DNA from: Moniliophthora roreri
Taxonomy: Eukaryota; Basidiomycota; Agaricomycetes; Agaricales; Marasmiaceae
Direction: 5' to 3'
DNA length: 64,000 nucleotides
NCBI GenBank assembly: GCA_001466705.2
Contig: LATX02000001.1
Location: 930,001-994,000 of the forward strand
Position numbers and translations under genes: made by a program. Position 1 is the stretch's first letter. Each line of letters begins with the position of its first letter. The notes beneath the pieces are model-generated. The model saw only the letters and a program-made list of their open reading frames with translations. It ran no database searches and had not been told where the DNA came from. Below, one piece after another: positions 21,761 to 33,161 of this stretch.

Positions 21761-22814
21761 TTAAGAACGTAGTCTGGCCTGTGCGGTGTTCACAGTCTCC
21801 TTCAACGTTTTGATAACGCCAGCAGGGTCAGCCGCGCCGAAGATGGCGGTTCCAGCTACGATAACATTGCTGCCTGCGAGGACAATCGGAAATTACTCTA
21901 TAATACAACAGGGTGTACGTACCGGCATCAGCACAAACACCGATAGTATTGGGACCAACCCCACCATCCACCTCAATGTCCTTCTCGGGGAATCGTGCCC
22001 GAAGTTCGGCAACCTTTGGTACGCAACGTTCGATGAATTTCTGGCCACCTCGACCTGGACAGTATAAGTTAAATGTCTCAATACGAGGGAGTAGCCCGAG
22101 TCACTTGCCTGGATAGACGGTCATTACGAGGAGCATATCCGCAGCGGTTCCAATTTCGTCCGTTATGGCCGTGGAAGGAGTATCCGGGGAAATGGCGACG
22201 CCTGCTTTCATGCCACGGTCGCGGATAGCCTTGATGAGAGAGATTGGATCCGCTAGTGTTTGAGAAAGTATGAGGAGGATGAATGGGCACAGAATATGAA
22301 GCGCGAACAGGTAGCTTCAATGTGGAAACAGTACAGAGCTCCTCCTGCATCCGCAATGTCGTTGACCCACTGAAAGCAGGATTCAGTAATGGTAGAAAAT
22401 CGTGATGACACGACGTACCTTTTCAGGTTGCGCAACCATCATATGGCAATCCATGAAGATTCCGGGGACTCCCTTATGGACACAGGAGAGGATAGGTGCG
22501 CCTATGATTGCAAGTGGTCGGTAGGTACGACGGACAGTCAAGTCGGTGATACTTGCCCATAGTGATATTGGGGACGAAATGACTTGGGAGAATACACGTC
22601 AGTAGTCGATACGATCCGAGCGAGGTTCCAGAGGTACCCGTCCATGACATCTGCAAGTGAGCCATGAGCAAAGAACTGGGGTTCTTGATAAAAAAAAAAT
22701 TCACGCACCCATATGAAGCCAGTCTGCGCCATCCTTCATCATACGTTTGCATTCAGCGGTCAATTGGCCAAAGTCGCTTGCGAGGACAGATGGAGACACG
22801 ATAGCTTGAGGCAT
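21761..22814 (-). CDS. RPE1: Ribulose-phosphate 3-epimerase
   Basis: Converts D-ribulose 5-phosphate and D-xylulose 5-phosphate in the pentose phosphate pathway, cytosolic TIM barrel. Read on the minus strand: MPQAIVSPSVLASDFGQL, MMKDGADWLHMDVMDG with HFVPNITMG, which holds the metal-binding His and Asp, then MDCHMMV, GVAISPDTP, LLVMTVYPG and the phosphate-binding end GSNVIVAGTAIFGAADP, stopping at RLRS. About seven small exons. One intron (22502-22556) starts with GC instead of GT (GCAAGT); only this choice gives ITMGAPILSC in frame. Convergent with the GT32 gene. Identity very confident. Confidence 0.94.
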
Positions 22815-23158
22815 GATAAAATGAAGGAGAAGGGTGAGTTGGATACTGTTCTGGAGCAACTACTGTCAGTTATCTTTACTAGCACAGACACAATTGCAGA
22901 CAAAACCTGTCTTGCCTTGCCTTTGCTCGAGGCAGGTTTCACGCGTAACCACCAATCAGATAACTTTCGAGTAATGACGTCGGTGACAACACGTGTGATA
23001 ACACTCTATACTATGTATGCTATCCTTAACGAAATTCTTTCCGTAGAAAAGGAGTTGCGGTGCCAGTCGAAACGACGCCAATCGATTGCTACTTATCCAA
23101 GAGGAATTCACCACATACCGCCCGCGAAGCTACCTTTGCCACTATATCTTTACCTACC
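22815..23158. other. Intergenic region upstream of rpe1
   Basis: 344 bases that hold the promoters of RPE1 and of the possible gene at 23159. No clear motif seen. Confidence 0.35.
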
Positions 23159-23661
23159 ATGTTCCAAGTTTGGATTCTTGCAATGTTGATTGGCCTTCTG
23201 GTGGTGGCTACTAGGCCGTCTGCAGTTCAGTATAAACGGCATGAGTCCTCTGCATCGAATTTGTAGCAGTAGCTCACTATACGTGAATTCCAGTCGACGA
23301 CGTAGTCAGTGCCACAACAGAGGCTGGTATGTGCAAACCTATTCGGCCAACTATTCCGACCCTTACGGTTTTTCTGAACTAGCGGGTTCGGTCTTAAGCC
23401 AAGGAGGTGAAGAAGCATCCAGCGTGTTCAATCAAGCGACATGTACGTGCTCAATCCTTCACTTTGATATGGGAAATTGACAAGTCATGGACACACAGCG
23501 GCTGTAGCAAGCATTACCAGCAGCGACGGCGACTGCGACATCCACTGCCTCCAACGGCACCCCGAGGATATCAGGCTTCGATGTCACACCAATATTGGCA
23601 ACCTTTTTTTTTTGTCACCTTCACGGTGGGTGCAGTCATCGGCGCCTTCGTCGTGTCATGA
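23159..23661 (+). pseudogene. Candidate small surface protein, possibly GPI-anchored, frame break at a T run
   Basis: A possible gene of four exons. It starts with a signal peptide (MFQVWILAMLIGLLVVATRP). Later exons read AGSVLSQGGEEASSVFNQAT, then a Thr/Ala-rich stretch (ATATATSTASNG), then a hydrophobic end (VTFTVGAVIGAFVVS and stop). Secretion signal, small residues and a hydrophobic tail match GPI-anchored or single-pass surface proteins of fungi. The frame that enters the run of ten T at 23604-23613 is not the frame that leaves it toward the hydrophobic tail; nine T would join them. Thus either a real frameshift, an assembly error in the homopolymer, or a wrong splice model. The first intron is also uncertain. 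I give the type as pseudogene only because of that break. Confidence 0.4.
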
Positions 23662-23919
23662 CGTTTCATAATGTGAGTGCAACCCCCACGGAAGATCATT
23701 TACCAGCCTTGTATCATTTACACTGTGGAATGGGGTTCGATCAACTGTGTCACATAATGAGTAGACGATGAATTGAACCCACGAGATAATGCGTGTTGAA
23801 TAGAGGAATCCAACACTAGTTATACGGACACAACTTACAGTTCGACTGGGAAAAAAATAATGAAATTTCAGGATGCGTTTATTACATTTGCGTCCGGCAC
23901 ATCTAAAAGTGCTAACCAA

Positions 23920-24511
23920 TTACTCTTCTTCCAAATTCCTCTGGACCTGTAAAAAAAAGTTGAGATTTATAGACACTGGAAGATATAGATAAGTACCTCA
24001 GGGTTGAAGAAAAGACTGTTCATGCCCCAAGGGAAGGGCTTTCGCCTGATATTCAAGTACTCGTAGGCAGGCGGTTGGGGGTATTCACCACCATTTTCCT
24101 CAATCAAGTGATCAATGTGATGTTTATGCTCGCTTTCGAGGTTGTAGACCCAGGCACTGCAGACGGCAACTATGATTCGGAACTGTTAAGGAACGGTGAT
24201 ACTGTGAAGGTGCGGAATTCCGTACTGGCTGGGATGCAGACATAGTAACTAGAAAAGCAGAACATCAGAGTATGGAAAAAACGAAGGAGAAAATTCATGC
24301 CTGATCTTGCGCCAAAGCTCTGTAGTTTCTAATTTTTTGGTGAGTATTAAAACTGACTTGAGCGTGATACCGACGCACCAGCAGCATGGTGCTCGACTGC
24401 CTCTAGGTGAGTGACATACGCATTCTTGGTCTGAGTGGGGACCTCTGAGGCAAAACCGCGGGCCCTGGAGCGGATTGCACCGCGAAGAGCGTTGCGAGCA
24501 AGGAAGGACAT
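23920..24511 (-). CDS. COX13: Cytochrome c oxidase subunit VIa
   Basis: Small inner-membrane subunit of respiratory complex IV. Presequence MSFLARNALRGAIRSRARGF is typical for mitochondrial import. The mature part has ETTELWRKISYYVCIPA as the membrane helix, AVCSAWVYNLESEHKHHI, and the conserved end PAYEYLNIRRKPFPWGMNSL followed by FFNPE. About 127 residues, the normal family length. Five exons; the intron at 24249-24300 begins with GC (GCATGA), the only choice that gives the conserved KISYYV. The last exon codes for VQRNLEEE. Divergent from RPN2, 166 bases away. Confidence 0.93.
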
Positions 24512-24677
24512 GGTAGAGTTGAGTTGAGTACAGTTGAGTATTCCAGACCGTCGCTGGGTCGATCCGGAAGGTTGTTTTGTCCAGCAGGGTTTGCCAAATA
24601 AGCTGCCTAATTAGGCAAGAATACGCCTTACAGACTTGCATTACGCGTCGCCTTTGCTCAAGTTCTTCTGCTCTCCC
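24512..24677. promoter_or_regulatory. Shared divergent promoter of COX13 and RPN2
   Basis: 166 bases between two start codons. Contains a 14-base perfect palindrome TGCCTAATTAGGCA at 24604-24617 and three close copies of GTTGAG at 24520-24538. TTTGCCAAAT at about 24590 recalls, imperfectly, the PACE proteasome element of ascomycetes (core TTTGCCACC). Binding factors unknown. Confidence 0.5.
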
Positions 24678-27600
24678 ATGGTCGCCCTCTCTCAGTCCTC
24701 CGCTGCTGGGGCTCTTGCTCTTCTTTCTGAACCAGATCCAGCATTCAAGCAACATGCACTCAAATCACTAAATAGTCTGGTTCCCACATTCTGGGCAGAA
24801 ATCTCAGAACAAATAGCTCTAATGTGCGTTTCAAAGTAATATCCAGTTTTCTATCCCATCTAATTCATGTTTTTCAATTTAGAGAATCACTATACGACAA
24901 TGATGAGCTTCCCAAACAAGCTCGCGATTTGGCTGCTCTCCTTGCTAGCAAAGTTTACTATTTCCTCGGAGAGTACGACGAATCTTTGTCTTTCGCATTA
25001 GGTGCAGGCAGCGCGTTCGAAGCAGAGTCTCGCGTTCAGGGCTCTGAGGAATATGTGGAGACTGTTCTTTGTGAGTCGTTCTCGTTTATTGATCGACACG
25101 GCTAACATTGGATGTCACTTTAGCGAAGGCGATCGACAGATACATACAACTGCGCTCAGAGGAGCAAGAGTATGGAAAAGCAGACAAGATTGATCACAGG
25201 CTGCGGACAATCATCGAGAACATATTTACGCGGTGCATATCGGAAGGGGAATACAAGCAAGTGAGTACATCAGGTCCTACCACCTTTCCTTGCCTGATCA
25301 CAGGGCATAGGCCATCGGAATTGCTTTGGAATCGCGCAGACTTGATATTATTTCTCAAATCTACAACCAAACCCATGACATTACCATTCTCTGCTACGCT
25401 ATGGAGGCAGTAGTCGATACAGGGTTTTCTCTGTCGTACCGTGACACTGTCCTCCGTTTCCTCTTCCCACTCTTCCCACAACCTTCCGCAAAGGGTGGCT
25501 CAACATATGTGCACGCTCTCATACGGCTATTGGTCACCCTTAGCGACTCCTCATTGACGGTACCACTACTGGTCTCCCTAGTACCGAAGGAGAAATTACT
25601 TGCCTACCAGTTCGCCTTCGACTTAGTGGAGGGTGGCGCAAGGGACTACCTTGAGAGCATCCGAAATGAGCTCCCTTCTGGTGATGGGGTATTCCGCTTT
25701 TCTTCCATTTCTTTAAACTCGTGCTAACATTCGCGTGTCAGGACACCAAAGAGGTCTTTGATAAGATTCGAAGTATACTCACTGGTCAAGAATCGGTCAA
25801 ACTTTATCTTGAATTCCTAAAACGCAACAACCACGTCGATCCATTAATTCTTAAGCATACAAAAGTATAACCCCACTACGCCCTTTGCTTGTTTTTCACA
25901 GTCGCTCATTGTCTCCTTCAGGACGTCTTGGAGCCGCGATCGTCTATCTACCATACTGCATTAACGCTTCAAAATGCTTTCATGCATTCGGGAACGACAT
26001 CCGACGCGTTCCTGCGCGAGAACTTGGAATGGTTGGGATTAGCAACAAATTGGTCAAAATTCTCCGCGACGGCTGCTCTGGGTGTCATTCACAAAGGGTT
26101 CTTCGAGCAAGGCATGACAATATTAGGGCCATACCTCCCCCAGAATGGTGGCGAAAGCACGATACCTGGTGCCGCCTACTCTGAAGGTGGAGCACTGTAT
26201 GCATTGGGTTTGATTAATGCAGGGTGCGGGACAGAGATTTCCGGGTTCTTGAGAGAATCCCTTCGAAATGCCCAGGGCGAAATCGTTCAGCACGGTGCTG
26301 CCCTTGGGCTTGGTATTGCTGCTATGGGCTCCAAGAGTTTAGAAACGTTCGAAGATCTGAAGAATATTCTGTTCCAAGACTCTGCTGTCGCCGGAGAGGC
26401 CGCAGGTTACGCTATGGGTCTCATCATGTTGGGAACTGCAGCTCGCGAACCTGTACACGAGATGTTGTCGTACGCGAAGGAAACACAACACGAGAAAATC
26501 ATCAGAGGTCTTGCTATTGGCACCGCTTTTGTCTTTTACGGGCGACAAGAGGAGGCAGATGCCACAGTCAAGTCTCTACTCGCTGAAACGGTGCGTTCTG
26601 CAACCCCGTATATCAAACTGTTAACTCACCAGTGTTTTGTCATAGGATCCTATTTTGCGATACGGTGGTGTATACACGCTGGCACTGGCCTATGCTGGCA
26701 CCTCGAATAACGACGCCGTTAGGAAGCTGCTCCATATCGCCGTCTCAGATGTCTCCAACGACGTCAGGCGTGCTGCAGTGACTTGTCTGGCCTTCCTACT
26801 CTTCAAAAACCCAGGACAGGTCCCTCGTATTGTGCAACTCCTGAGCGAGAGTTACAACCCGCATGTACGTTGTGGTGCTACTCTTGCTTTGGGTATCGCA
26901 TGTGCTGGCACGGGCCTCCAGGCGAGTTATGTTACTTTTGAAAGCTCATTCGACAGCTCACACCATCACAGGATGCGGTTGAGATTTTGGAGCCCATGAC
27001 CAAGGACGGCGTTGACTTTGTACGCCAAGGTGCTTTCATTGCGTTGGGTATGATACTCCTGCAACAGTCAGAAGCAGCATCACCGTCTCAGGCATCGACG
27101 CGAGCACTCTACACCAAAATTGTCTCCGACAAACACGAAGATCCCATGGCCAGATTTGGTGCCGCAATTGCTCAAGGATTAATCGATGCAGGAGGACGCA
27201 ATGTCACCATCAACTTGCAGAGCCGTGCTGGAAGCAGTAATACCAATGCTATTGTTGGGATGGCTATGTTCTGCCAGTTCTGGTATTGGTATCCTCTTGC
27301 TCACTGTGCTTGTCTTGCCTTTGAGCCAACAGGAATTATTGGTTTGAACTCGAACTTGAAAGCAAGTCTATTTTACGATATCAAATTACTTCCACTCTGA
27401 CCTCGTACCTTAGGTACCCAAATTTGAAGTTACCTCCAATGCCAAACCGAGTCTATTCGCGTACCCATCGTCTACGAAGCCTCCGAAGAAGGAGACAGTG
27501 GCCAAAGTCGCCACAGCTGTCCTATCCACAACGGCGAAGGTCAAGGCCAGAGAAAAGAAGAAAGCTGCTGCTGAAGGCGATGCTATGGATACAGTACGCC

Positions 27601-28231
27601 GATTAATTAGTTGTTTTTCGGACCAGTACTTACCAATCTCGAACAGGATGAGAAGGCGGGATCTCAAGGCGATGAAGATGTTGACATGAAGACCGAGGAT
27701 ACTTCGAACAAAAGTAATTTCTTTCAAGCCCTCTCAGCCTGTAGTTACTTACCTGATTGATAGCTTCTTCCTCCAAATCGAAGAAGGAATCCTCGTTCGA
27801 AAATATACCCAATTTCTCTCGTGTTACACCGGCTCAACTTGCCTACATCTCCTTCCCCTCCGACGGCCGGTATCAACCGGTGCGGGCGTTGACTGCGGCA
27901 ACAGCAACCTCATCGCGGTCAACCAAAGACCAAAAGCATCCGGAAGAGAAGTTTTCTGGCGGTGGAGGCATCCTGATGCTCACTGATACTCGACCAGATG
28001 AGCCTGAAGAAATACTTGAGTTTGAGCATATTGAGCTGAACCCGCCGGCGCCACAGCCTGCGAATGGCGACGCCGTTCGGCCTGCTCCCTCCGGGGTACA
28101 TATCGCATTGGATGAAAACGCACCAGAAGGTAGTCCTCCTGCAGCATTTGAGGTTCGTGTTCAAGTTCCCAGACCTGATCGTCTACTGATTCCTGTTTTC
28201 TTTGTAGTACCCGTTTGATCATGATAGTTAA
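24678..28231 (+). CDS. RPN2: 26S proteasome regulatory subunit Rpn2 (PSMD1)
   Basis: Large non-ATPase scaffold of the proteasome base. Starts [21 protein letters not shown]-terminal helices: [52 protein letters not shown]. The toroid of PC repeats is clear: [143 protein letters not shown]. The tail has a Lys-rich stretch ([17 protein letters not shown]) then [19 protein letters not shown] and ends YPFDHDS. About ten introns. An alternative read-through end at 28218 would give VVPV; the spliced end is preferred. Very confident. Confidence 0.95.
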
Positions 28232-28381
28232 AATTAAAGTATGTGTACTTCTTAGATGACGATTAATGCTATTTCCTTTTATCACGAACACTGTTTTACG
28301 ATTTTCCCAGCACGTCAGCCGTGCTCAAGTTGTCGTGACCAATGGATTGGTCAGATTCTGGAACTGTGATCTCGAACCACC

Positions 28382-29561
28382 ATGGATTCCTCGAAACACT
28401 CAGTGGCAATCCTCGACGACTACCAAGGCGTAGCTTTGACCTCAACAGACTGGTCTAGTGTCTTGAATCAGGTCGAGATTGATGTCTTTCGTGACACGCT
28501 CAGTGATGAGAACGCTCTCGTTGAACGACTTCGGCCATATTATGTACAATGCGTGAGCGGACCAAGTTCACTCGTTCTCTATTTGATCGTCTACCCAATC
28601 TAAAGTGAGTGAATCTCAATAGTTGGACAGTTTACGTCCTGACGACGAGGTCCAAGGTTTATCGCAACCACGGGCACTCGTAACAGAGGTATCTTTTGTT
28701 AGTTCATTCATGCTCCCGTCTTATTCTGATATCATCTACAGGCATTGACGTCGAATATGCGCAAGAAAAGGGGATTTCTGTCTCTGGTACTGGCTCCGGG
28801 GGCAACTCAACCGTTGAACACATATGGGCTCTCATTATGGCTGTTGCCCGAGACATCGTGAAAGAACATAATAATATTCGAAACAGAAACCCTCAGTGGC
28901 AGACTTCTGTTGCTGTAGGGTTACAAAATAAAACTCTTGGTCTCATTGGCTTGGGCAGATTAGGGTCGGAAATTGCAAAGGTAAAGTGTCTATGAAGTAT
29001 GCCGAGGTTACCCTGAACTCCTGTTCATTCGTACAGATCGCGAAGGTATTTGGGATGAGGACAATAGGGTGGAGCCCTCATCTGACATCCGAGCGTGCAG
29101 CGACAGCCGGGGTTGAGTTTATAGCATCCAAGGAGGAGCTTCTCAAGGAAAGCGACATTATATCCATCCATATGGTGCTATCAGAGAGTACCAAAGGACT
29201 CATCGGCCCAGACGACTTCAAGCGGATGAAGCCAAGTGCGCTCCTTATAAACACCTCCCGTGGTCCCCTTGTGAATGAAGAAGCTTTGATTGAGGCTCTC
29301 AGGAGTGGGAAGATTGCCAGCGCTGGCCTAGACGTGTTTGACCAAGAACCTCTCCCCTTGGACCATCCACTACGGAGGCAGGAAAACGTCACACTTAGTC
29401 CACACAATGGATATGTCAGCGATACGAACTATGAGGTGAGGACAAAGGATGTTTGCTGCATGGCGATTCCGATCTGATAAGCGAGTTGTCAGACATTTTG
29501 GGGGGAAACGGTGGAAAACATTCGGGCGTATCTGGATGGGAAACCACAAAGGCTGCTATGA
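28382..29561 (+). CDS. D-isomer-specific 2-hydroxyacid dehydrogenase, apparent frameshift
   Basis: NAD(P)-dependent dehydrogenase of the D-3-phosphoglycerate dehydrogenase-like group. Starts MDSSKHSVAILDDYQGVALT. After LVERLRP the frame goes wrong: the conserved MRERTKFTRSLFDRLPNLK is present only in another frame from about 28546 on. From there all exons fit: FIATTGTRNRGIDVEYAQEK, EHIWALIMAVARDIV, the NAD site GLIGLGRLGSEIAK, INTSRGPLVNEEALIEAL with the catalytic Arg, SAGLDVFDQEPLPLDHPL with the Glu, and LSPHNGYVSDTNYE with the His. It ends PQRLL. So all catalytic residues survive and the one break is near 28536-28546. This may be a pseudogene in the making, a sequencing slip, or an unusual splice. 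Substrate unknown. Confidence 0.8.
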
Positions 29562-29797
29562 TCCATTAAATAAAAACAAGGGCTCTGTATATAGTCCGAA
29601 CGAATCCTTGAACCGCCTTGAGCCTTGACAGAAAAAAAGTTGACTAAAAAAAGACAAACAATTGTGACTCGATATGGTCCGTGCGGTCACGCAAGTCACG
29701 CGATCCCAAAGTCACCTTTGAAGACGGCGTAACTTGTGCTTTGCTACTGCCTCTAAGCCACTCTTTTACACCATCTTTGCTTTCCACTTCTACTAGG

Positions 29798-31692
29798 ATG
29801 GACTCTGAGTCACGCACTACGAAGGCCCGTAGAGAGGGTAAGTCTATCCAATCATCTCTTATCATTTTTCACTAATCGGACGCGCCTTTTTATCATCAAC
29901 AGCCTACAAGGCCAAAGGTGCACTGAAGCAAGACGATCTCAGGCGTCGCCGCGAGGAGCAACAAGTTGAGATCAGACGTCAGAAGCGAGAAGAGAACATT
30001 TCAAAGAGAAGGAATTTTCTTCCTTCGGCCGGCGCTGACTCCGATGAAGAAGTGATCAGTGGTAACTGGGATCCTGTCGTAAGTCTAATGCTAAAGCTTT
30101 TATAGTATGCATACTGAGTTCCTTGAACCGATAGTCCGCTGAGGAGATGGTTTCTGGTGTATTCTCGGATGACCCTGAACGTCAGCTCGACGCGACCACT
30201 AAATTCCGCAAGCTTCTCTCAAAAGAAAGGAACCCACCCATCGAACGCGTTATCGAGTGTGGCGTTGTACCACGGTTTGTGGAGTTTTTAAAACATGGCC
30301 ACTCCATGCTTCAGGTCAGCCATCGCCTTTTACTTTTGCAAATGAATATCAGTAGGTTCTGACTTTGTTCGATAGTTTGAAGCAGCCTGGGCCTTGACCA
30401 ACATCGCTTCAGGGACTGCTGAACATACCCAGGTTGTTATCAATGCACAGGCTGTCCCCGAATTTATCAACCTTCTGTCATCACCCACGCTCGATGTGCG
30501 GGAGCAGGCAGTATGGGCACTAGGAAACATTGCGGGTGATAGTCCTCAGTGTCGAGACTACGTCTTGCAGCAGGGTGCTTTGCGACCTCTCCTGACCCTC
30601 TTGAGCGAGCATCACAAGTTGAGCATGCTCAGGAATGCCACTTGGACTTTGAGCAATTTCTGTCGTGGAAAATCTCCTCAGCCGGATTGGGAGCTGGTAA
30701 GCCATATTCACCTCTTTATGGGTATCCTTCGGTGCTCATCTGTTCACATAGATTTCTCCAGCCCTCACCGTTCTTACCAAACTGATTTACTCTCTCGACG
30801 ACGAGATTCTCATTGATGCCTGCTGGGCTATCTCATATCTATCGGATGGCTCCAACGACAAGATTCAGGCAGTCATTGAATCAGGGGTTTGCAGGCGGCT
30901 CGTTGATTTATTGATGCACAACTCGACGTCGGTGCAAACACCAGCTCTTCGCTCAGTTGGCAACATCGTCACCGGTGATGACTTGCAGACCCAAGTCGTC
31001 ATCGCATCTGGCGCACTTCCTGCTCTTCTGTCCCTTCTCTCATCTCCGAAGGATGGCATTCGCAAGGAAGCTTGCTGGACGATTTCGAACATCACCGCCG
31101 GTTCACCCCCTCAGATTCAGGCTGTCATTGATGCCAACATTATTCCACCTCTCATTAACATCCTCCAAAATGCCGACTTGAAGACCAAGAAAGAAGCCTG
31201 CTGGGCCATCTCAAACGCCACCTCTGGTGGTCTACAAGAACCTTCTCAGATCCGCTATCTTGTTAACCAGGGCTGCATCAAGCCGTTGTGCGATCTTCTC
31301 ACCACAATGGACAACAGGATCATCCAGGTCGCCCTCGATGGTCTCGACAACATCTTGAAAGTTGGAGAGATGGACAAGCAGGCCGGAGGCCCTGGTGCCG
31401 TGAACCAGTATGCCCTCTTTGTCGAGGAAGCTGGAGGAATGATTACGATCCACAATCTTCAACAACATGACAACTTGGAGATCTACAAGAAGGCCTTCAA
31501 CATCATGGATAAATACTTCCCCGATGAGGAGGAAGTCGACACTGCTTTGGGTGCTCCCCAAGTCGATGCTACCGGTGCTTTCGCTGTAAGTTTTTGGGTT
31601 ATTGCTGCGCCTTGGAGTATACACTCACCTATTCTTTACAGTTCCACTCTGATCAGCAAGCTCCTCAGGGCGGTTTCAGCTTCGGGCAGTAG
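29798..31692 (+). CDS. SRP1: Importin subunit alpha (karyopherin alpha)
   Basis: Carrier of classical nuclear localisation signals, works with importin beta. The importin-beta-binding segment comes first ([35 protein letters not shown]). Ten armadillo repeats follow with the signal-binding Trp/Asn pairs: [93 protein letters not shown]. After these come the tenth repeat and CAS-binding end ([37 protein letters not shown]). The last exon adds a Gln/Gly/Phe tail ending SFGQ. About 530 residues, six or seven exons. Very confident. Confidence 0.96.
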
Positions 31693-31923
31693 ATTGTCAT
31701 CATTGTAGTAGAAATTGAGATATATTTCACATGTTTTGCGAGTCCCATTCCCTACAGGTATAGTGTTGATAAATAAATAGTTTTTCTCTCTCTCTCTCCC
31801 TGTATTTCTTGTTTGCTCCAATGTGCATTTATCTTGCGATCCTTGTAATCTCGTTACATACCTGCTACGAGGCGCTTTCTCGAAGTCCGATATTGGGAAC
31901 GAGCGATTATGTGATGGCACACT

Positions 31924-32405
31924 ATGGCTTCACAAATTCTTCCACTAGGTGAAGTGCTCGTTATTCGATCCTATATTCCCTCGTCTTTCTGACTTGGTGG
32001 AAGAGCTGATCGATAGGTGTATTGGCTCACGAATATGGGTAATCATGAAGGGAGATCGAGAATTCACTGGAAAGTTGCTGGGTTTCGATGATTTTGTTAG
32101 TGAGTTGCCGCATACTCATCCTTTCCTCTTCGCGCTGACATGACTAAAATTGTCAGATATGGTCTTGGAAGATGTGACAGAATAGTCAGATATCCAATCG
32201 CTGCCTGAACTTGGTTCCATTTGTGCTGACTTTTTGACCATAGTGAAATCACGCCGCAAGGAAGGAAGAAGACCAAGCTGGCTCAGACATTGCTGAACGG
32301 GAATAACATCTGCATTGTGAGCGAGGGAATGCTACGTCGTCGTGATGAGCTCTCAAACAGTATTTATAGTTAATACCTGGAAGCAATGGTCCAGAAGATT
32401 CATAA
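31924..32405 (+). CDS. LSM5: U6 snRNA-associated Sm-like protein LSm5
   Basis: Member of the LSm2-8 ring on U6 snRNA and the LSm1-7 ring of mRNA decay. Five tiny exons (31924-31948, 32004-32099, 32157-32184, 32244-32316, 32370-32405) give 85 residues: [68 protein letters not shown], then [17 protein letters not shown]. Sm1 ([20 protein letters not shown]) and Sm2 ([12 protein letters not shown]) motifs are both complete. All phases match. Because no exon exceeds 96 bases, frame-based gene finding would miss it. Confidence 0.93.
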
Positions 32406-32661
32406 CGGGAGCAGAGGTCGGTTGCTTCTTCATGCTCGTTGTACCATCTCATGTTTCCGGGAAAGGCGTATTAGGCTGTTGTGCTATACCTGCTCACCTC
32501 TAGGACTACAAAGCTCCAGCATTCGTACTGTATACGCGTTTGTAGAGTAGTTTTTTTTGTTGAATGTCACACGCAGGGGGTTTGGGTACCGGGTTCGCGT
32601 AACGATTTCTGCCTCGGACCTCCACCAGAGTTTATCTGTACTCCAAAAACTACCCCCAACA

Positions 32662-33072
32662 ATGCCCATGCGACTCCGCCTAGCAGTGCATGGTCGAAGA
32701 AACGACCGTGTCTTCCATCTTGTCGCCATAAACCAACGCGCGAGGAGGAATGCAAAACCAACAGAGCTTTTGGGCATCTATGACCCACGGATAAAACCTG
32801 GAGGCAGGGACTACAAAACGATGGAATGGAGCGTCGGTAGGATACGGTATTGGTTAGACGTTGGTGCAGTGCCTAGTAAAACTGTCGTGAAGTTGCTCGA
32901 GCTGGTAAGTATGGCTTGCCCACTGGGATTTTCCACATTGCTCAGTTCGTTTCCTTAGGGCAAAATCCTTAAACCTGGCTCTCCTTACCATCAGGCTCAT
33001 CCTGCCGCCTTCCCATCCCCTTCGCCGTCCTCCGCGTCGGAAACTTTATCTACGGCTACCAAGTCTACATAA
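32662..33072 (+). CDS. MRPS16: Mitochondrial small ribosomal protein bS16m
   Basis: Homologue of bacterial S16. MPMRLRLAVHGRRNDRVFHL, VAINQRARRNAKPTELLGIY and YKTMEWSVGRIRYWLDVGAV follow the family closely; one intron (from about 32906) leads to GKILKPGSPYHQAHPAAF and a short Ser/Thr tail, 118 residues. The family often lacks a cleaved presequence. The ATG has CAACA before it; frames further upstream lack an ATG. Convergent with the acyl-CoA-binding gene, 89 bases away. Confidence 0.92.
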
Positions 33073-33161
33073 AATACATTTCCGACAAAATTCGATTTCA
33101 CACGTCCTGAAACCCTAGCTAGGCTCAATGAACGGAGGATTGCAAGTAGGGTTGAAGGTGC

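Noticed and set aside
22713..23189. 158-residue plus-strand frame
   Set aside because: It overlaps the first exon and promoter of RPE1 on the other strand and has no protein-like pattern.
16835..24511. A carbon-metabolism cluster (PYK1, GT32, RPE1, COX13)
   Set aside because: Genes are on both strands with separate promoters and belong to unrelated pathways; no sign of a co-regulated cluster.
24249..24755. 168-residue minus-strand frame over COX13
   Set aside because: Shadow of COX13 exons and introns in another frame.
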